A stretch of 64,000 bases of DNA from Parahaliea aestuarii (GTDB lineage: Bacteria; Pseudomonadota; Gammaproteobacteria; Pseudomonadales; Halieaceae), in NCBI RefSeq assembly GCF_008064635.1, contig NZ_VRYZ01000006.1, forward strand, positions 248,001-312,000. Reading direction: 5' to 3'. Below are positions 17,787 to 27,094 of this stretch, in pieces. Every line of letters begins with the position of its first letter. Position 1 is the stretch's first letter. Under the pieces are notes generated by a model. The model had not been told where the DNA came from, did not search any database, and saw nothing but the letters and a program-made list of their open reading frames with translations. The translations under genes were made by a program, and so were the position numbers.

Positions 17787-20033
17787 TCAAAAGTTGAATT
17801 TCACCCGGACTCCGGCGTAGCGCTGGCTGTCCCGGGCCAGGACCTGGCCGACTGCCTGCTTGCCGCCGTACAGATTGCCCAGATTGGCCAGCGATACCGC
17901 ATAGCTTTCATCAAACACATTGTTTACAAACAGCGTCACCCTGTAGGCCTCGCGCTTGCGCTCGACGATGCCCAGGCTCAGGTCGAGCACATCGTAGCTG
18001 TCGTACGCGGTCTGCGGATCCTGGCTGAGGTTGAAATTGACCTCATCCTGCCAGCGATAGGAAAAGTTGGCGAAAGCATCAAAGGGCAGTGAACCCAGTG
18101 TCAGGTTGTATTCCCCTGACAGGGTCAGCTTGTAGTCCGGCGAGTTGGCCAGCTCCGCCCCCGCCAGGTCCTGAACAGTGGCGCCCGGGGCGATTTCCAC
18201 ACAGCCTTCGACAACAGTCTGGCCAGGGTAGCACCGGGCGTTGGGGTACTCCTTCACGGTGGCATCAATCCAGGCGAAACCACCGCGCAGGACAAAGTTC
18301 TGCCCCAGCAGGGCAACCGCATCGATCTCAATACCCTGGGTTTCCAGCACCCCGACATTGGAGATGTCCAGTTCCACCTCACCGTTTTCATTGATCCGAG
18401 TGTTCTGCGCCTGGTAGTCGTCGTACTCGGTGTAAAACGCCACTGCGTTGAATTGCAAACGCTGGTCGAACAAGGTCGCTTTCACACCGAGTTCATAGGC
18501 ATCTGCGTGCTCTGACGCCACCGGGGTGTCTGCCTTGTCCTGGTTAAAGCCGGTAGAGACATCGTAGGCCTGCCCCTTGTAGCCCCGGGTGTAGCTGGCG
18601 AACAGCATGGTGTCCTCGTTGAGGAAGTGCTGCAGTGACAGTTTGCCCAGCCACACGCCGTCGGAATCGTCCCCCTGGTAGCTCGCTTCAGTCGGCGCGT
18701 CGTAGAAATCGACCGAAATCTGTTCATAGTTGTAACGCAAGCCCACACTCAGGCTGGTCTGCTGGGAAAATCGCCAGTTGCCCTGGCCAAAGGCCGCCAT
18801 GCTCTCGGTACCCGCTTCGGCCGCCCAGTCCGCCACCAGGATGGTGCGTTCGAAACTGCGGTCAGTGTCGGCGTCGGCATAATACAGGCCGAGCATGTAA
18901 TCGAAGTTTTCATACAGCGGCGAATCGAGCCGCAGTTCCTGGGAAAAGAAAGACATCTCTACATTGGACAGGGAGTCGATGCCCCCGTGCAGAACGCCGC
19001 CGGTGAGCGCGCCCGCCACATCCACATCGGAAAAGTCGACATCCTCGGTATTGGTAAAGTCCCAGCGGTTCAGGGCAGTAATCGAGGTCAGGCTGAAATC
19101 GCCCATACTGTAGGCCAGCTCGAGGCTGCCGGACATGTCCTCGCTGTGGCCGTAGGACGGATTGTCCTGGCGAATTTCGCGGTTGTCGGGGCCGGGTTCG
19201 ATACCCACCGCCGGATCCGCCGGTACGAAGCCCAGCACCCGCGCGGTCGGGTCCAGTGCGTGCCAGTTAATGCCGCAGCAGTCGACGGTATCCTCCCCGT
19301 AGTTGACGATGGCGGTGGCGGTAAGGCGGTCGTTCATATCCCAGCGGAATTTACCGCGGCCGCCGCGCGCCAGCCCGCCATTGAGCGATGAGCCGGAGGA
19401 GAGATTATCCAGGTAGCCATCGCGATCGTCGTAATAGGCCATCAGGCGGTAACCGGCGCTGTCACCCAGGGGTCCGGACAGGGTGCCCACAGTGCGCTGC
19501 TGCTCGTCGTCTGTTGCGACCAGTTCCAGGCTGCCTTCCAGCTCACTGGCCGGGCTTTTGGTGGTGACGCTGACCAGGCCGGCGGAAGCATTCTTGCCAA
19601 ACAGGGTGCTCTGGGGGCCGCGCAGCACCTCGATGCGCTCCACGTCCACCAGGTTCGACAGGGCCTGACCGGGCTGCACCTGGGAGACATTGTCGATAAT
19701 CACCGCCACACTGGGTTCCACCGAGATACTGAACACATTGGTGCCAATGCCGCGGATACTGATCGAGGTCTGCTGCTTGTTGTTGCCGCTGGACATCGTG
19801 AGCGAGGGCGACAGGCGGGTAACGTCGGAAAATTCCTGGATACCCATGGCCTCAATGGCTTCGGCACCGACGGCGGTAAGCGCCACCGGTACATCCTGCG
19901 CACTCTGGGCACGCTTCTGGGCAGTGACAATCACCTCTTCGAGTGCAGCAGTCTGGGCGAAAGCGGACGGGATCTGCTGGGTCAGCAGGATGGCGGCGGC
20001 CAGTGCCGCCTTGCGGGGAAGGGTCGGGTTCAT
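17787..20033 (-). CDS. TonB-dependent receptor of the sugar-acid locus
   Basis: A 748-residue outer-membrane receptor. I place the start at the ATG at 20033, giving the signal peptide MNPTLPRKAALAAAILLTQQ and a TonB box near LEEVIVTAQKRAQ. The plug shows SISIRGIGTNVFSISVEPSV and VEVLRGPQSTLFGKNASAG-type motifs typical of large carbohydrate or multi-ligand receptors (IPR000531 class), and the barrel ends in YAGVRVKFNF. The gene is preceded by an operator-like sequence (20072-20089) identical to one before uxuA, so it is probably induced with hexuronate catabolism. It would import a uronate-containing oligomer or glycoside; the ligand is not identifiable. A weaker Fur-like site sits closer to the start. 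Confidence 0.9.
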   Translation of the reverse strand: MNPTLPRKAALAAAILLTQQIPSAFAQTAALEEVIVTAQKRAQSAQDVPVALTAVGAEAIEAMGIQEFSDVTRLSPSLTMSSGNNKQQTSISIRGIGTNVFSISVEPSVAVIIDNVSQVQPGQALSNLVDVERIEVLRGPQSTLFGKNASAGLVSVTTKSPASELEGSLELVATDDEQQRTVGTLSGPLGDSAGYRLMAYYDDRDGYLDNLSSGSSLNGGLARGGRGKFRWDMNDRLTATAIVNYGEDTVDCCGINWHALDPTARVLGFVPADPAVGIEPGPDNREIRQDNPSYGHSEDMSGSLELAYSMGDFSLTSITALNRWDFTNTEDVDFSDVDVAGALTGGVLHGGIDSLSNVEMSFFSQELRLDSPLYENFDYMLGLYYADADTDRSFERTILVADWAAEAGTESMAAFGQGNWRFSQQTSLSVGLRYNYEQISVDFYDAPTEASYQGDDSDGVWLGKLSLQHFLNEDTMLFASYTRGYKGQAYDVSTGFNQDKADTPVASEHADAYELGVKATLFDQRLQFNAVAFYTEYDDYQAQNTRINENGEVELDISNVGVLETQGIEIDAVALLGQNFVLRGGFAWIDATVKEYPNARCYPGQTVVEGCVEIAPGATVQDLAGAELANSPDYKLTLSGEYNLTLGSLPFDAFANFSYRWQDEVNFNLSQDPQTAYDSYDVLDLSLGIVERKREAYRVTLFVNNVFDESYAVSLANLGNLYGGKQAVGQVLARDSQRYAGVRVKFNF

Positions 20034-20045
20034 AGCGCAGTATCC

Positions 20046-20064
20046 TGTAATCATTATCATATCT
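20046..20064. promoter_or_regulatory. Possible Fur-like site before the second TonB receptor
   Basis: Read on the minus strand, these 19 bases match the Fur consensus at about 12 positions, with an intact ATGATAAT core. The site ends only 12 bases before the ATG, overlapping the ribosome-binding region. It could be chance in an AT-rich leader or a real second input. Confidence 0.3.
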
Positions 20065-20071
20065 GCAGTGG

Positions 20072-20089
20072 CTAAATTGGTATTACCAC
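20072..20089. promoter_or_regulatory. Putative UxuR/ExuR-type operator, copy 1
   Basis: These 18 bases contain the palindrome TGGTATTACCA and are identical, in inverted orientation, to 29710-29727. The core resembles the TTGGTATACCAA operators of the GntR-family hexuronate regulators ExuR and UxuR. It lies about 39 bases before the receptor start. The regulator is likely the GntR protein at 31157-31846. Confidence 0.7.
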
Positions 20090-20163
20090 ATTGCCACCTT
20101 GCCAATATGCGCCCTTTTCATGGAAATGGCAACCGCCTGCCCACACGGTGCCCTGGCCGCCAC

Positions 20164-21072
20164 TCAGAAGGTCATTGCAGAGAGATAGCGATAACTGTTG
20201 CGGGCGCTGTCGATCGGGTGTTCAGGCCGATCGTGCTCGACAAAGAAATGCCCTACACCGGCGTCGACTGCCGCCCGCGTCAAGGCGGGAAAGTCCAGCG
20301 TCCCGGCGCCGACATCCGCAAAACCACCATCCTCAGCCAGGTCTTTCATGTGACAACTGTTGATGCGCGCACCGTAATCACGCAGCAGACGCACCGGATC
20401 CTGGCCGGCCTTGCTGGCCCAGTACAGATCGAGCTGGAAACTGACCGCAGCCGGGTCGGTGTGCTGCAGCAGGTATTCGTAGGGCAGCACACCATTCACC
20501 GGCCGGAAATCGAAATCGTGGTTGTGGTAGGCGAAGCGCATACCGTGTTCGGCACAGAGCCGGCCGGCGGCGTTGAAAATCCCCGCCATGCGCTCAAGGC
20601 CGGCCATATCCGCCATTTCATCCGGCAACACGGCAGAAAGCACGATGGCTTCATAGTGCATTGCCTTTGCTTCCGGCAGCATGGCTTCGATGTTTTCGAC
20701 AATACGGTCGCTGCTGCCCAGCTTGCGAAACAGGGCCATCGCCTCTTCCCGCGACAGCCTGGCAATATCCACCGGCATTTCCGGTCGCAGGCGACCATAG
20801 GGAGCGCGCAGTCCCACATCGTCGAGCAGCGCCTTCACTTCCCCAGGCGGCCGCCGGAACAGTCCCCCGGCGGTGGAAAACTCCACCTCGCGATAGCCGA
20901 TGGCGGCGACCTCACGCAGAGTGCCTTCAAAATCTGCCGCCATGGCGCTGTTTACGGTGTACAGCTGCAAGCCAATGGCATTGAGCCGGCGCTCCGCAGC
21001 GAGGGCAAAACGCGAGGCGAGCAGCAAGCCCGCCGCTGAGGCGGCACCGCACAGGAATTGGCGTCGTTGCAT
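20164..21072 (-). CDS. Tat-exported sugar phosphate isomerase/epimerase (TIM barrel)
   Basis: A 302-residue xylose-isomerase-like TIM-barrel protein of the AP-endonuclease-2 superfamily. The start at 21072 yields a twin-arginine signal (QRRQFLCGAASAAG), so the enzyme is folded and cofactor- or metal-loaded before export. Barrel motifs include IGLQLYTVN, GYREVEFSTAG, FAYHNHDFDF and CHMKDLAEDG, with the metal-binding His/Glu pattern of the family. It is the last gene of the six-gene minus-strand operon. Exported members accompany Gfo/Idh/MocA oxidoreductases in glycoside-oxidation clusters, where some cleave or isomerise 3-keto sugars. That role is plausible here but unproven. Confidence 0.85.
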   Translation of the reverse strand: MQRRQFLCGAASAAGLLLASRFALAAERRLNAIGLQLYTVNSAMAADFEGTLREVAAIGYREVEFSTAGGLFRRPPGEVKALLDDVGLRAPYGRLRPEMPVDIARLSREEAMALFRKLGSSDRIVENIEAMLPEAKAMHYEAIVLSAVLPDEMADMAGLERMAGIFNAAGRLCAEHGMRFAYHNHDFDFRPVNGVLPYEYLLQHTDPAAVSFQLDLYWASKAGQDPVRLLRDYGARINSCHMKDLAEDGGFADVGAGTLDFPALTRAAVDAGVGHFFVEHDRPEHPIDSARNSYRYLSAMTF

Positions 21073-21120
21073 CAGGGGTAGTCTCCAGGTTTCTGCCGGC
21101 GCCTGGCGCCGACCGGGTGG

Positions 21121-21140
21121 ATTCCCGCCAGGGCGGGAAT
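21121..21140. repeat. REP-like palindrome in intergenic gap
   Basis: Nine-base arms ATTCCCGCC and GGCGGGAAT enclose a two-base loop in the 88-base gap between the cytochrome/propeller gene and the epimerase gene, followed by GACA. This resembles the short dispersed palindromes common in GC-rich gammaproteobacteria. It could stabilise upstream mRNA. Only one copy was noticed here. Confidence 0.5.
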
Positions 21141-21160
21141 GACAGGAAAAAGCGGGGGCA

Positions 21161-24007
21161 TCAGTTGTCACGCTCAGCCGGGATGTCCTGGCCGTCGCGG
21201 TGGATAATCAGTTTGTTGACACTGCCGTCGGGCTCGCTGACGAATTCGATCTGCACGCTGCCGTCCTCCGATTGGATTTCGAACAGGTTATCGTCCAGCT
21301 GGGTCAACAGGCCCTCGCCTCCCATGGTGGCCTCCATGTACAGGCCCCCGGGCTGCTCGCTGATGGCAATGGTGATAAAGCTGACCGAATACTCGCCGAC
21401 GAAACGACGGAAGCCGCGGTCCACATACACCTGCCGCAATTCGTCGGCCGTCCAGGGTTGCTGGCGATCGGCACTGTTGGCGCGTATGGCCGCAGCTTTC
21501 TCCGGGTCGACCGCCGGGGCGGCATTGCCCCAGGCCCGGCGCAGGTAGGTCATCAGTCCCGCCAGGGTCACATCGTCGAGCTGCTCCAGGTGACCGTGGG
21601 GCGGCATCACGCCGTTGAAAGTAGCGCCCTTGACTTCTATCGGGCCGGTCATGCCCTGCAGAATAATCCGCCCCAGCCACTCCGGCGCACCGGTCACCCA
21701 CTCCGCCCCAGCCAGGGGCGGCGCCAGTCCGGGAACCCCGGCGCCGTCTTCGCCGTGACAGGCGGCGCAATGGGAGTAGAACGTTTCACCCTGCGCCATC
21801 AGTGCCTGCTGGGCCTGGGACAGTGGCTCGATACCCAGCGCCAGCGGGTCGCCGGGCCAGGTAAAGGCCCGGCGACCCTCCAGGCGCGCCGCGGCCCGCT
21901 CTTCGCTGACCGCAGCGGCGGTATCGTAAAGGGGCGGCATAGCGGCCAGGCGCGCAGGCTCAAAGCCGGTGCGCAGGGTCAGGCCACGCAGTGCTTCCTG
22001 CATGGCCACTTCCTGCCAGGCATGTTGCTCCCCTGCGCTGGCCACCAGTTCCAGCAGATCCAGCAGGACGGGGTTGGCCGGCCCGGTAGCGGTCAGGTCG
22101 CCGCGCAGGTCGCGGTAGGCATTGGCCACTACCGCACCCAGCACCGCCGCAGCGGCCTCGCTGTACTCCGCCAGCGCCGGGGCCGCCAGCAATTCCGGCA
22201 GGAAGGCCATTTCCTGGCCCCGCACCGCGCGCACCAGGGCCTGGCGCTGGTATTCGTTGCGCAGACCACTCGTCATTTGCCGCAGCAGGCGCTGGCGCAC
22301 CGCGGGTTGCCGGGCATGCCGCCCGAGGGCCAGCGTATATTGCATCTGCACCCTCAGGGGGGCGCCCTGCAGTTGATCGTCCAGTGCCAGCAGGGCGTCG
22401 GCCGACAGTAACCCGGCGCCGGCCCGCAGGGCATGCACCTGGCGCCAGGGGTCGCTGCCGGCGACCACCTTCTCGACGAGTTGTGCATGCAGCTCACCCC
22501 GGCCAGCCAGGGTCCACAGGGCGTGGGTGGCCGCGATGCTGTGCTCACCGGTCGCGATCTCCGCCAGCGGCCCGGCGAGGTCGCCGGTGCGAGCCAGCAG
22601 CAGGCGCTGGGCCGTATCCCGCTGCCAGCCATTGGCGGAGGAGAGCAGCGCCAGCAGATCCTGATTGCTGGCCGCGGCGAGATCCACGGTTACGCTGCTG
22701 CGGCCGCTCTCACTGTGGCGCACCCGCCAGATGCGCCCCTTGCCCAGCGGCTTGTCGAGGTGACGCAGCAGAATCTGCTCGCGCAGTTCGTCGGTCAGGA
22801 AATAGGTATCCTGCACAATGCCGCGGTACATATCGATGATATAGAGCGCACCGTCAGGCCCGTTCAGGGCGTCCACCGGGCGGAAGCGCTCATCGGTGGA
22901 ACCGAGGAACTCGCGCTGCCCCCAGTCCGGGTCCTCGTACAGGCGATGCTCGGCGCGCAGCGCCATATCGCCCTCTTCATACAGGCGCAGGTGTGCCACC
23001 ACATTGGCGGCCACTTCCGGCACGAAAACATCATTGGCATAGTCGGCGGGGAACTGGTCGCCGCGGTAGACGGCCAGGCCACTGACGCCGGTGGCCTTGT
23101 GCAGGCGACCGTCCTCGCGCAGGGTGCCTTCCAGGTAGGCCCGATTGACCCCCGGATTGACCCGCACCGAGAACACCTCGCTGGGATCGGTGAGATTGAT
23201 ACCGAGGCCGGTGTAACTGTTGCCACTGCCCGCCTCCACCACATCTTCACCGGCAAACAGATCCGCCTGCAGCCAAGTGGAGTTATGGTTGTAGAACAGG
23301 CGGCCCCGGTCATCCCGGGCCATGCCCCACTGGCCGCGCGAGGGTCCCTCGCGCACTTCCAGCTCTCCCTCCCTGAAGCGGAAACTACGCGTGGACTTGG
23401 CGTTGTAGAGCCAGTTGTCGAGACCGGTGAACAGGCCGTTCTCCAGGTGTTCCACGTTGCCCTCGTCCAGGTTGGGCGCATAATCGCCGACCCGGCGGCG
23501 CACGCTGCAGTCCGCCTCCGGCGTGGGCAGCTCGCAGAGCCATAAATTGGGCGGCTCACCCACCAGTACACCTTCGTTGGTGACCGCTACGGCACGGGGA
23601 TTGACCAGTTTGTCCAGGAATACCTCGGAGCGGTCCATGCGGCCGTCGCCGTCGTCGTCGACCAGGCGCACCACCTGCCCTACCGGTTCGTCGCTGCCGT
23701 TGCCGTAGACATCGGGCATATAGCCCCGCATCTCCACCACATAGAGGCGGCCGTACTCATCCCAGGCCATGGCCACCGGATCCTCGATCAACGGCTCGGC
23801 AGCCACCAATTCGATTTCGAAGCCCGGCGCAATACGAAAGCGCTGCAGCGCCTCCTGTGGTGAGAGCACCGGCGCCGGCTCGGTGTCCAGCGTTTTATAA
23901 CGTTCGTCGCGCCCCTCCTGCGACTCCTCTGGCGCAGCGGGAACAAACCACCACCAACCCGCCAGTGCGAGGGCAGAGACTACAAAGATCAATAACAACT
24001 TCTTCAT
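21161..24007 (-). CDS. Membrane-anchored beta-propeller/HEAT/cytochrome c dehydrogenase-like protein
   Basis: A 948-residue protein of the PVC-type haem-binding (membrane-bound dehydrogenase) family. An uncleaved or lipoprotein-like N-terminal helix (LLLIFVVSALALAGWWWFV) is followed by a sorbosone-dehydrogenase-like propeller (about 50-420: FEIELVAAEPLIEDPVAMAW, GRLYVVEMRGYMPD). An Ala/Leu-rich HEAT-like region (about 430-720) and a class I cytochrome c with HCAACHG (about 755) follow, then a short C-terminal beta domain. It probably oxidises a sugar or accepts electrons from one in the periplasm. In the operon it sits between a TonB receptor and the Tat-exported epimerase. Confidence 0.85.
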   Translation of the reverse strand: MKKLLLIFVVSALALAGWWWFVPAAPEESQEGRDERYKTLDTEPAPVLSPQEALQRFRIAPGFEIELVAAEPLIEDPVAMAWDEYGRLYVVEMRGYMPDVYGNGSDEPVGQVVRLVDDDGDGRMDRSEVFLDKLVNPRAVAVTNEGVLVGEPPNLWLCELPTPEADCSVRRRVGDYAPNLDEGNVEHLENGLFTGLDNWLYNAKSTRSFRFREGELEVREGPSRGQWGMARDDRGRLFYNHNSTWLQADLFAGEDVVEAGSGNSYTGLGINLTDPSEVFSVRVNPGVNRAYLEGTLREDGRLHKATGVSGLAVYRGDQFPADYANDVFVPEVAANVVAHLRLYEEGDMALRAEHRLYEDPDWGQREFLGSTDERFRPVDALNGPDGALYIIDMYRGIVQDTYFLTDELREQILLRHLDKPLGKGRIWRVRHSESGRSSVTVDLAAASNQDLLALLSSANGWQRDTAQRLLLARTGDLAGPLAEIATGEHSIAATHALWTLAGRGELHAQLVEKVVAGSDPWRQVHALRAGAGLLSADALLALDDQLQGAPLRVQMQYTLALGRHARQPAVRQRLLRQMTSGLRNEYQRQALVRAVRGQEMAFLPELLAAPALAEYSEAAAAVLGAVVANAYRDLRGDLTATGPANPVLLDLLELVASAGEQHAWQEVAMQEALRGLTLRTGFEPARLAAMPPLYDTAAAVSEERAAARLEGRRAFTWPGDPLALGIEPLSQAQQALMAQGETFYSHCAACHGEDGAGVPGLAPPLAGAEWVTGAPEWLGRIILQGMTGPIEVKGATFNGVMPPHGHLEQLDDVTLAGLMTYLRRAWGNAAPAVDPEKAAAIRANSADRQQPWTADELRQVYVDRGFRRFVGEYSVSFITIAISEQPGGLYMEATMGGEGLLTQLDDNLFEIQSEDGSVQIEFVSEPDGSVNKLIIHRDGQDIPAERDN

Positions 24008-24051
24008 GCGGCAACCTGACAGTTTATTGTTTTGAGGGTTTCGCTACGGAG

Positions 24052-25953
24052 CTACACTCCACCCAGACTGACAGTGGCGGCCAGCCGCACACTGCGTCCG
24101 GGCGCCGCAAAGCCGACCGCGGTCTGGTAGCCTTCATCGAGCAGGTTGTCGAGGGCCAGTTCCAGCGCCAGCCACCTGCTCGCCTGCCAGCCGAGGCGCC
24201 AGTCCAGGCGCTGCCAGGCATCGAGTTCCGTCACCACGGTATCGCCAGTGTGCAGGGATGAGGCCGGCACAGGGCTGCTCCACTGCAGATCCAGCCCGGT
24301 GTGCCAGCGCGGCAGGAAAGCCCAGTTCAGCCAGGCCCCAGCCTGCCACTCGGGACGGCCGAGCAGTCGGCTGTCTGTGTCGATGACATCGATATCGGTG
24401 TAGGTAGCGTGCGCCTGCAGGGACAGGTTTGCGCCGTCCTGCCAGCTCAGTTGCCATTCGCCGCCGCGGGTTTCCACTGCGCGCCGATTGACGTTGGTAA
24501 AGGCCACAGGATCGAAGTCCACCAGGTTGCGGTAGTGGTTGCCGAAAGCAGTGGCGGTGAACTGCAGCCCTGTCAGCGGCCGCCATTGCAGCCCCGCATC
24601 CCAGCCGCGGGCGGTTTCCGGCTGTAAACCGGGATTGCCGACCAGGCCGTGGCCCAGCGCAAAAAAGCTCGGCAGCTTGAAGCCTTCACCCCAGTTGGCC
24701 AGCACATCCAGCGAAGGCAGCAGTCGATAGCGTCCGCCGACGCGCAGGGTGGTCTCGCTGTCGAAGCCGTCCGGGGTGTCGTGTCGCACACTGGCCTGCA
24801 GCAGCAGGGGTTCCAGCGGCCGCGCGTGGACATCGGCGAACAGGCCGCGGGTCTGGCGCGACAGGGCATAATCGGTGGGCAGCGGAAAGCCGACGTCGAG
24901 ATAACCGGTCGACTCCCCGTCTTCATCGCGCACGTCAGCCCCCAGGCTGAACTGGTAGTCAGCCCCCAGCTGCAGAGTATTGAGCCAGCTCAGCTGGCTG
25001 CGCTGGAAGTCGGTGTCACTGGCATTGGGGGGTACCGCCATGTAGGGCGCCACACCCGGAGAGCGATAGTCCTCGCGGTGTTCGAAATAATCCGCCGCGA
25101 GGCGGCTGCGCCAGTAGGCGGTAAACTGCGCCTCCCAGGCCAGTCCCGCGGTCAGATCACTGTAATCGCCATGATCGAGAGCATCGCTGCTTGCAAACAG
25201 GGGGCCTCCGCTCTGCTCGGGAAAGCTGCTGCGCTCGCCGTCCAGATAGCGCAACTGGCCGCTGAACTGGCGGTCAGTACCGGCCTGCCAGCGCCAGCGC
25301 AGGTTGGCGCTGTCGATGGCCCGGCTGCTGCCGCTTACCCTGCCATCGTCGTCGCGCGAGGCAAGATCGAGCGCCATCCCGAAATCGCCTACAGAGATGC
25401 CGGTTCCCAGGTGGTAGTCGCGATAGCCCGACTCCCCCAGTTCGGCGCGCAGAGTGGTGGGCCGTACGTCGCGCGGGTCACTGGAAATCAGGTTGATCAC
25501 TCCGGCCAGGGCGTCGGACCCGTACACCGCGGATTGCGGTCCGCGCACCACCTCGATGCGCTCGATGCTGGCAACGTTGATATTGCTGATATCGTAGCTG
25601 CCGCCGCGGGAATTGGTCGGGTCATTGAGGGGAATGCCATCGAGCAGGATCTGGGTGAAATTGGCTTCGCCGCCACGCAACGATACGGCGGTCAGGCCGC
25701 CGCTTCCGCCCTGCTCCTCAACCAGCACGCCGGGCACGGTGCGCAGCACGTCGCCCAGCTGACGTTTGTTGAGCTGCTGTAACTGGGTGGCGTCGAGTAC
25801 ATTGACCGCGGCCGTCAACTCTTCGATCGCCAGGGGCACATGGTTGCCTGTGACTAGCACGGTTTCCAGCGCGGTGTTGTCATCGGCATATACGCCGGGC
25901 GCCAGCGCCACAGCGAGCACAAGGGTGTTTCGGAAAGCAAACTTCTTTGTCAT
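24052..25953 (-). CDS. TonB-dependent receptor, BtuB/vitamin-receptor-like size
   Basis: A 633-residue outer-membrane receptor with signal peptide MTKKFAFRNTLVLAVALAPGVYA, TonB box ETVLVTGNH, plug motif VLVEEQGGSGGLTAVSLRGGEA and the VRGPQSAVYGSDALAGVINL element, and a compact barrel. Its size and plug resemble BtuB/CirA-type receptors, but no B12 genes or riboswitch-like leader lie upstream; it is embedded 39 bases after an oxidoreductase gene. Context argues for import of a substrate of the sugar operon. The C-terminal residue order (RLAATVSLGGV) lacks the usual terminal aromatic residue. Confidence 0.87.
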   Translation of the reverse strand: MTKKFAFRNTLVLAVALAPGVYADDNTALETVLVTGNHVPLAIEELTAAVNVLDATQLQQLNKRQLGDVLRTVPGVLVEEQGGSGGLTAVSLRGGEANFTQILLDGIPLNDPTNSRGGSYDISNINVASIERIEVVRGPQSAVYGSDALAGVINLISSDPRDVRPTTLRAELGESGYRDYHLGTGISVGDFGMALDLASRDDDGRVSGSSRAIDSANLRWRWQAGTDRQFSGQLRYLDGERSSFPEQSGGPLFASSDALDHGDYSDLTAGLAWEAQFTAYWRSRLAADYFEHREDYRSPGVAPYMAVPPNASDTDFQRSQLSWLNTLQLGADYQFSLGADVRDEDGESTGYLDVGFPLPTDYALSRQTRGLFADVHARPLEPLLLQASVRHDTPDGFDSETTLRVGGRYRLLPSLDVLANWGEGFKLPSFFALGHGLVGNPGLQPETARGWDAGLQWRPLTGLQFTATAFGNHYRNLVDFDPVAFTNVNRRAVETRGGEWQLSWQDGANLSLQAHATYTDIDVIDTDSRLLGRPEWQAGAWLNWAFLPRWHTGLDLQWSSPVPASSLHTGDTVVTELDAWQRLDWRLGWQASRWLALELALDNLLDEGYQTAVGFAAPGRSVRLAATVSLGGV

Positions 25954-25992
25954 AACATTACAATTGGCAGGTGATATTGCGCGCAGCCCAGT

Positions 25993-27072
25993 TCAGGCCC
26001 CGCAGTTGTCGGCCAGCGCCTGGGCCTGCATGCTCAGCTCCGCTGCGGCAAAGGCATGCGCCTGGGTCATGGCGTTTTCAGTGCGGTGGATACAGTCGAG
26101 TATCAACTGGCCGAAAAAGGGAAAGCCACTGCGACCCAGGCAGTCTTCAATCTGCTCGCCGCCGGTATTGACCAGCAGCAGGCGCGAGGCCGGCGCCTGG
26201 CCGCCGACGTCGAGGTACTTGCGCAACTCCATGGTGCCCTCGGTGCCGGTGATAAACGTGCGCCCGTCACCCCAGGTGCGCAGCCCCTCCGGGGTATACC
26301 AGTCCACGCGGGCGTAAAACGAGGCGCCGTTGTCGCCGGTCATCGACACCTCGCCAAAATCCTCCAGCCCGGGCTTGTCCGGGTGGCCGAAATTGGCGAC
26401 GCGGGCGAAGTTGATCTGCGCGCTGGCGCAGCCGGCATAGGTCAGGAACTGCTCCACCTGGTGGGAGCCGATATCGGTCAGGATGCCGCCGTAGCGGGCC
26501 TTGTCGAAAAACCAGCCAGGGCGGGTGTCCTTTGCCAGTCGGTGCGGCGCCAGGTTGAGCACCTGCAACACCCGGCCGATGGCGCCCTGGCGAATCAGCT
26601 CACCGGCGCGCCAGGCGGCATCGTTGTGCAGCCGCTCGGCGTAGTACACCGCGTACTTGCGGCCAGTCGTTGCCACCGCCTCACGCACCTCGGCCAGTTG
26701 CGCCAGGGTGGTAAAGGGTGACTTGTCGGTGAAGTAATCCTTGCCGGCGCGCATCGCCCGCAAACCGATGCCGGCGCGCTCGCTGGGGATGGCGGCGGCA
26801 GCCACCAGGCGAATCTCGGGGTCGTTGAGTATTTCCTCGAAATCCGATACCGCCTTTACCCCCGGATAGGTATCGCTAAAGCGCTGCAAGCGCACCGGGT
26901 CGGGATCGTAAACCGCCTTCAGGGTGGCGCCGGCATCGCGCAAACCATTGACCTGGCCGTAGATATGCCCGTGGTCGAGAAACGCTGCGGCAAAGCAGAA
27001 CTCCCTTTCGTCCACGACCTTTTCCGCGTCACTGGTGGGGGCATAGCTGGCCCCGTCCTTGATATTGCTCAC
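25993..27072 (-). CDS. Gfo/Idh/MocA family oxidoreductase (1)
   Basis: A 359-residue NAD(P)-dependent oxidoreductase starting at a GTG. The N-terminal nucleotide-binding fold (FAAAFLDHGHIYGQV, then KAVYDPDP and VAAAAIPSERA) lacks a clear classical GxGxxG, as in some family members. The conserved substrate-domain elements DYFTDKSPFTT and GGILTDIGSHQVEQFL are visible. No signal peptide is present, so it should be cytoplasmic. It lies 22 bases after the Nramp-like gene. Members interconvert hydroxyl and keto groups of sugars, cyclitols or sugar acids; with the second family member upstream, a paired oxidation/reduction scheme is likely. The substrate is unknown. Confidence 0.87.
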   Translation of the reverse strand: MSNIKDGASYAPTSDAEKVVDEREFCFAAAFLDHGHIYGQVNGLRDAGATLKAVYDPDPVRLQRFSDTYPGVKAVSDFEEILNDPEIRLVAAAAIPSERAGIGLRAMRAGKDYFTDKSPFTTLAQLAEVREAVATTGRKYAVYYAERLHNDAAWRAGELIRQGAIGRVLQVLNLAPHRLAKDTRPGWFFDKARYGGILTDIGSHQVEQFLTYAGCASAQINFARVANFGHPDKPGLEDFGEVSMTGDNGASFYARVDWYTPEGLRTWGDGRTFITGTEGTMELRKYLDVGGQAPASRLLLVNTGGEQIEDCLGRSGFPFFGQLILDCIHRTENAMTQAHAFAAAELSMQAQALADNCGA

Positions 27073-27094
27073 GCCAATACCTTTGTCGAAGTGG

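Noticed and set aside
24052-25953. Vitamin B12 receptor under a cobalamin riboswitch
   Set aside because: The 39-base gap upstream cannot hold a riboswitch and the gene is inside a sugar-oxidation operon; similarity to BtuB is in size and plug only.
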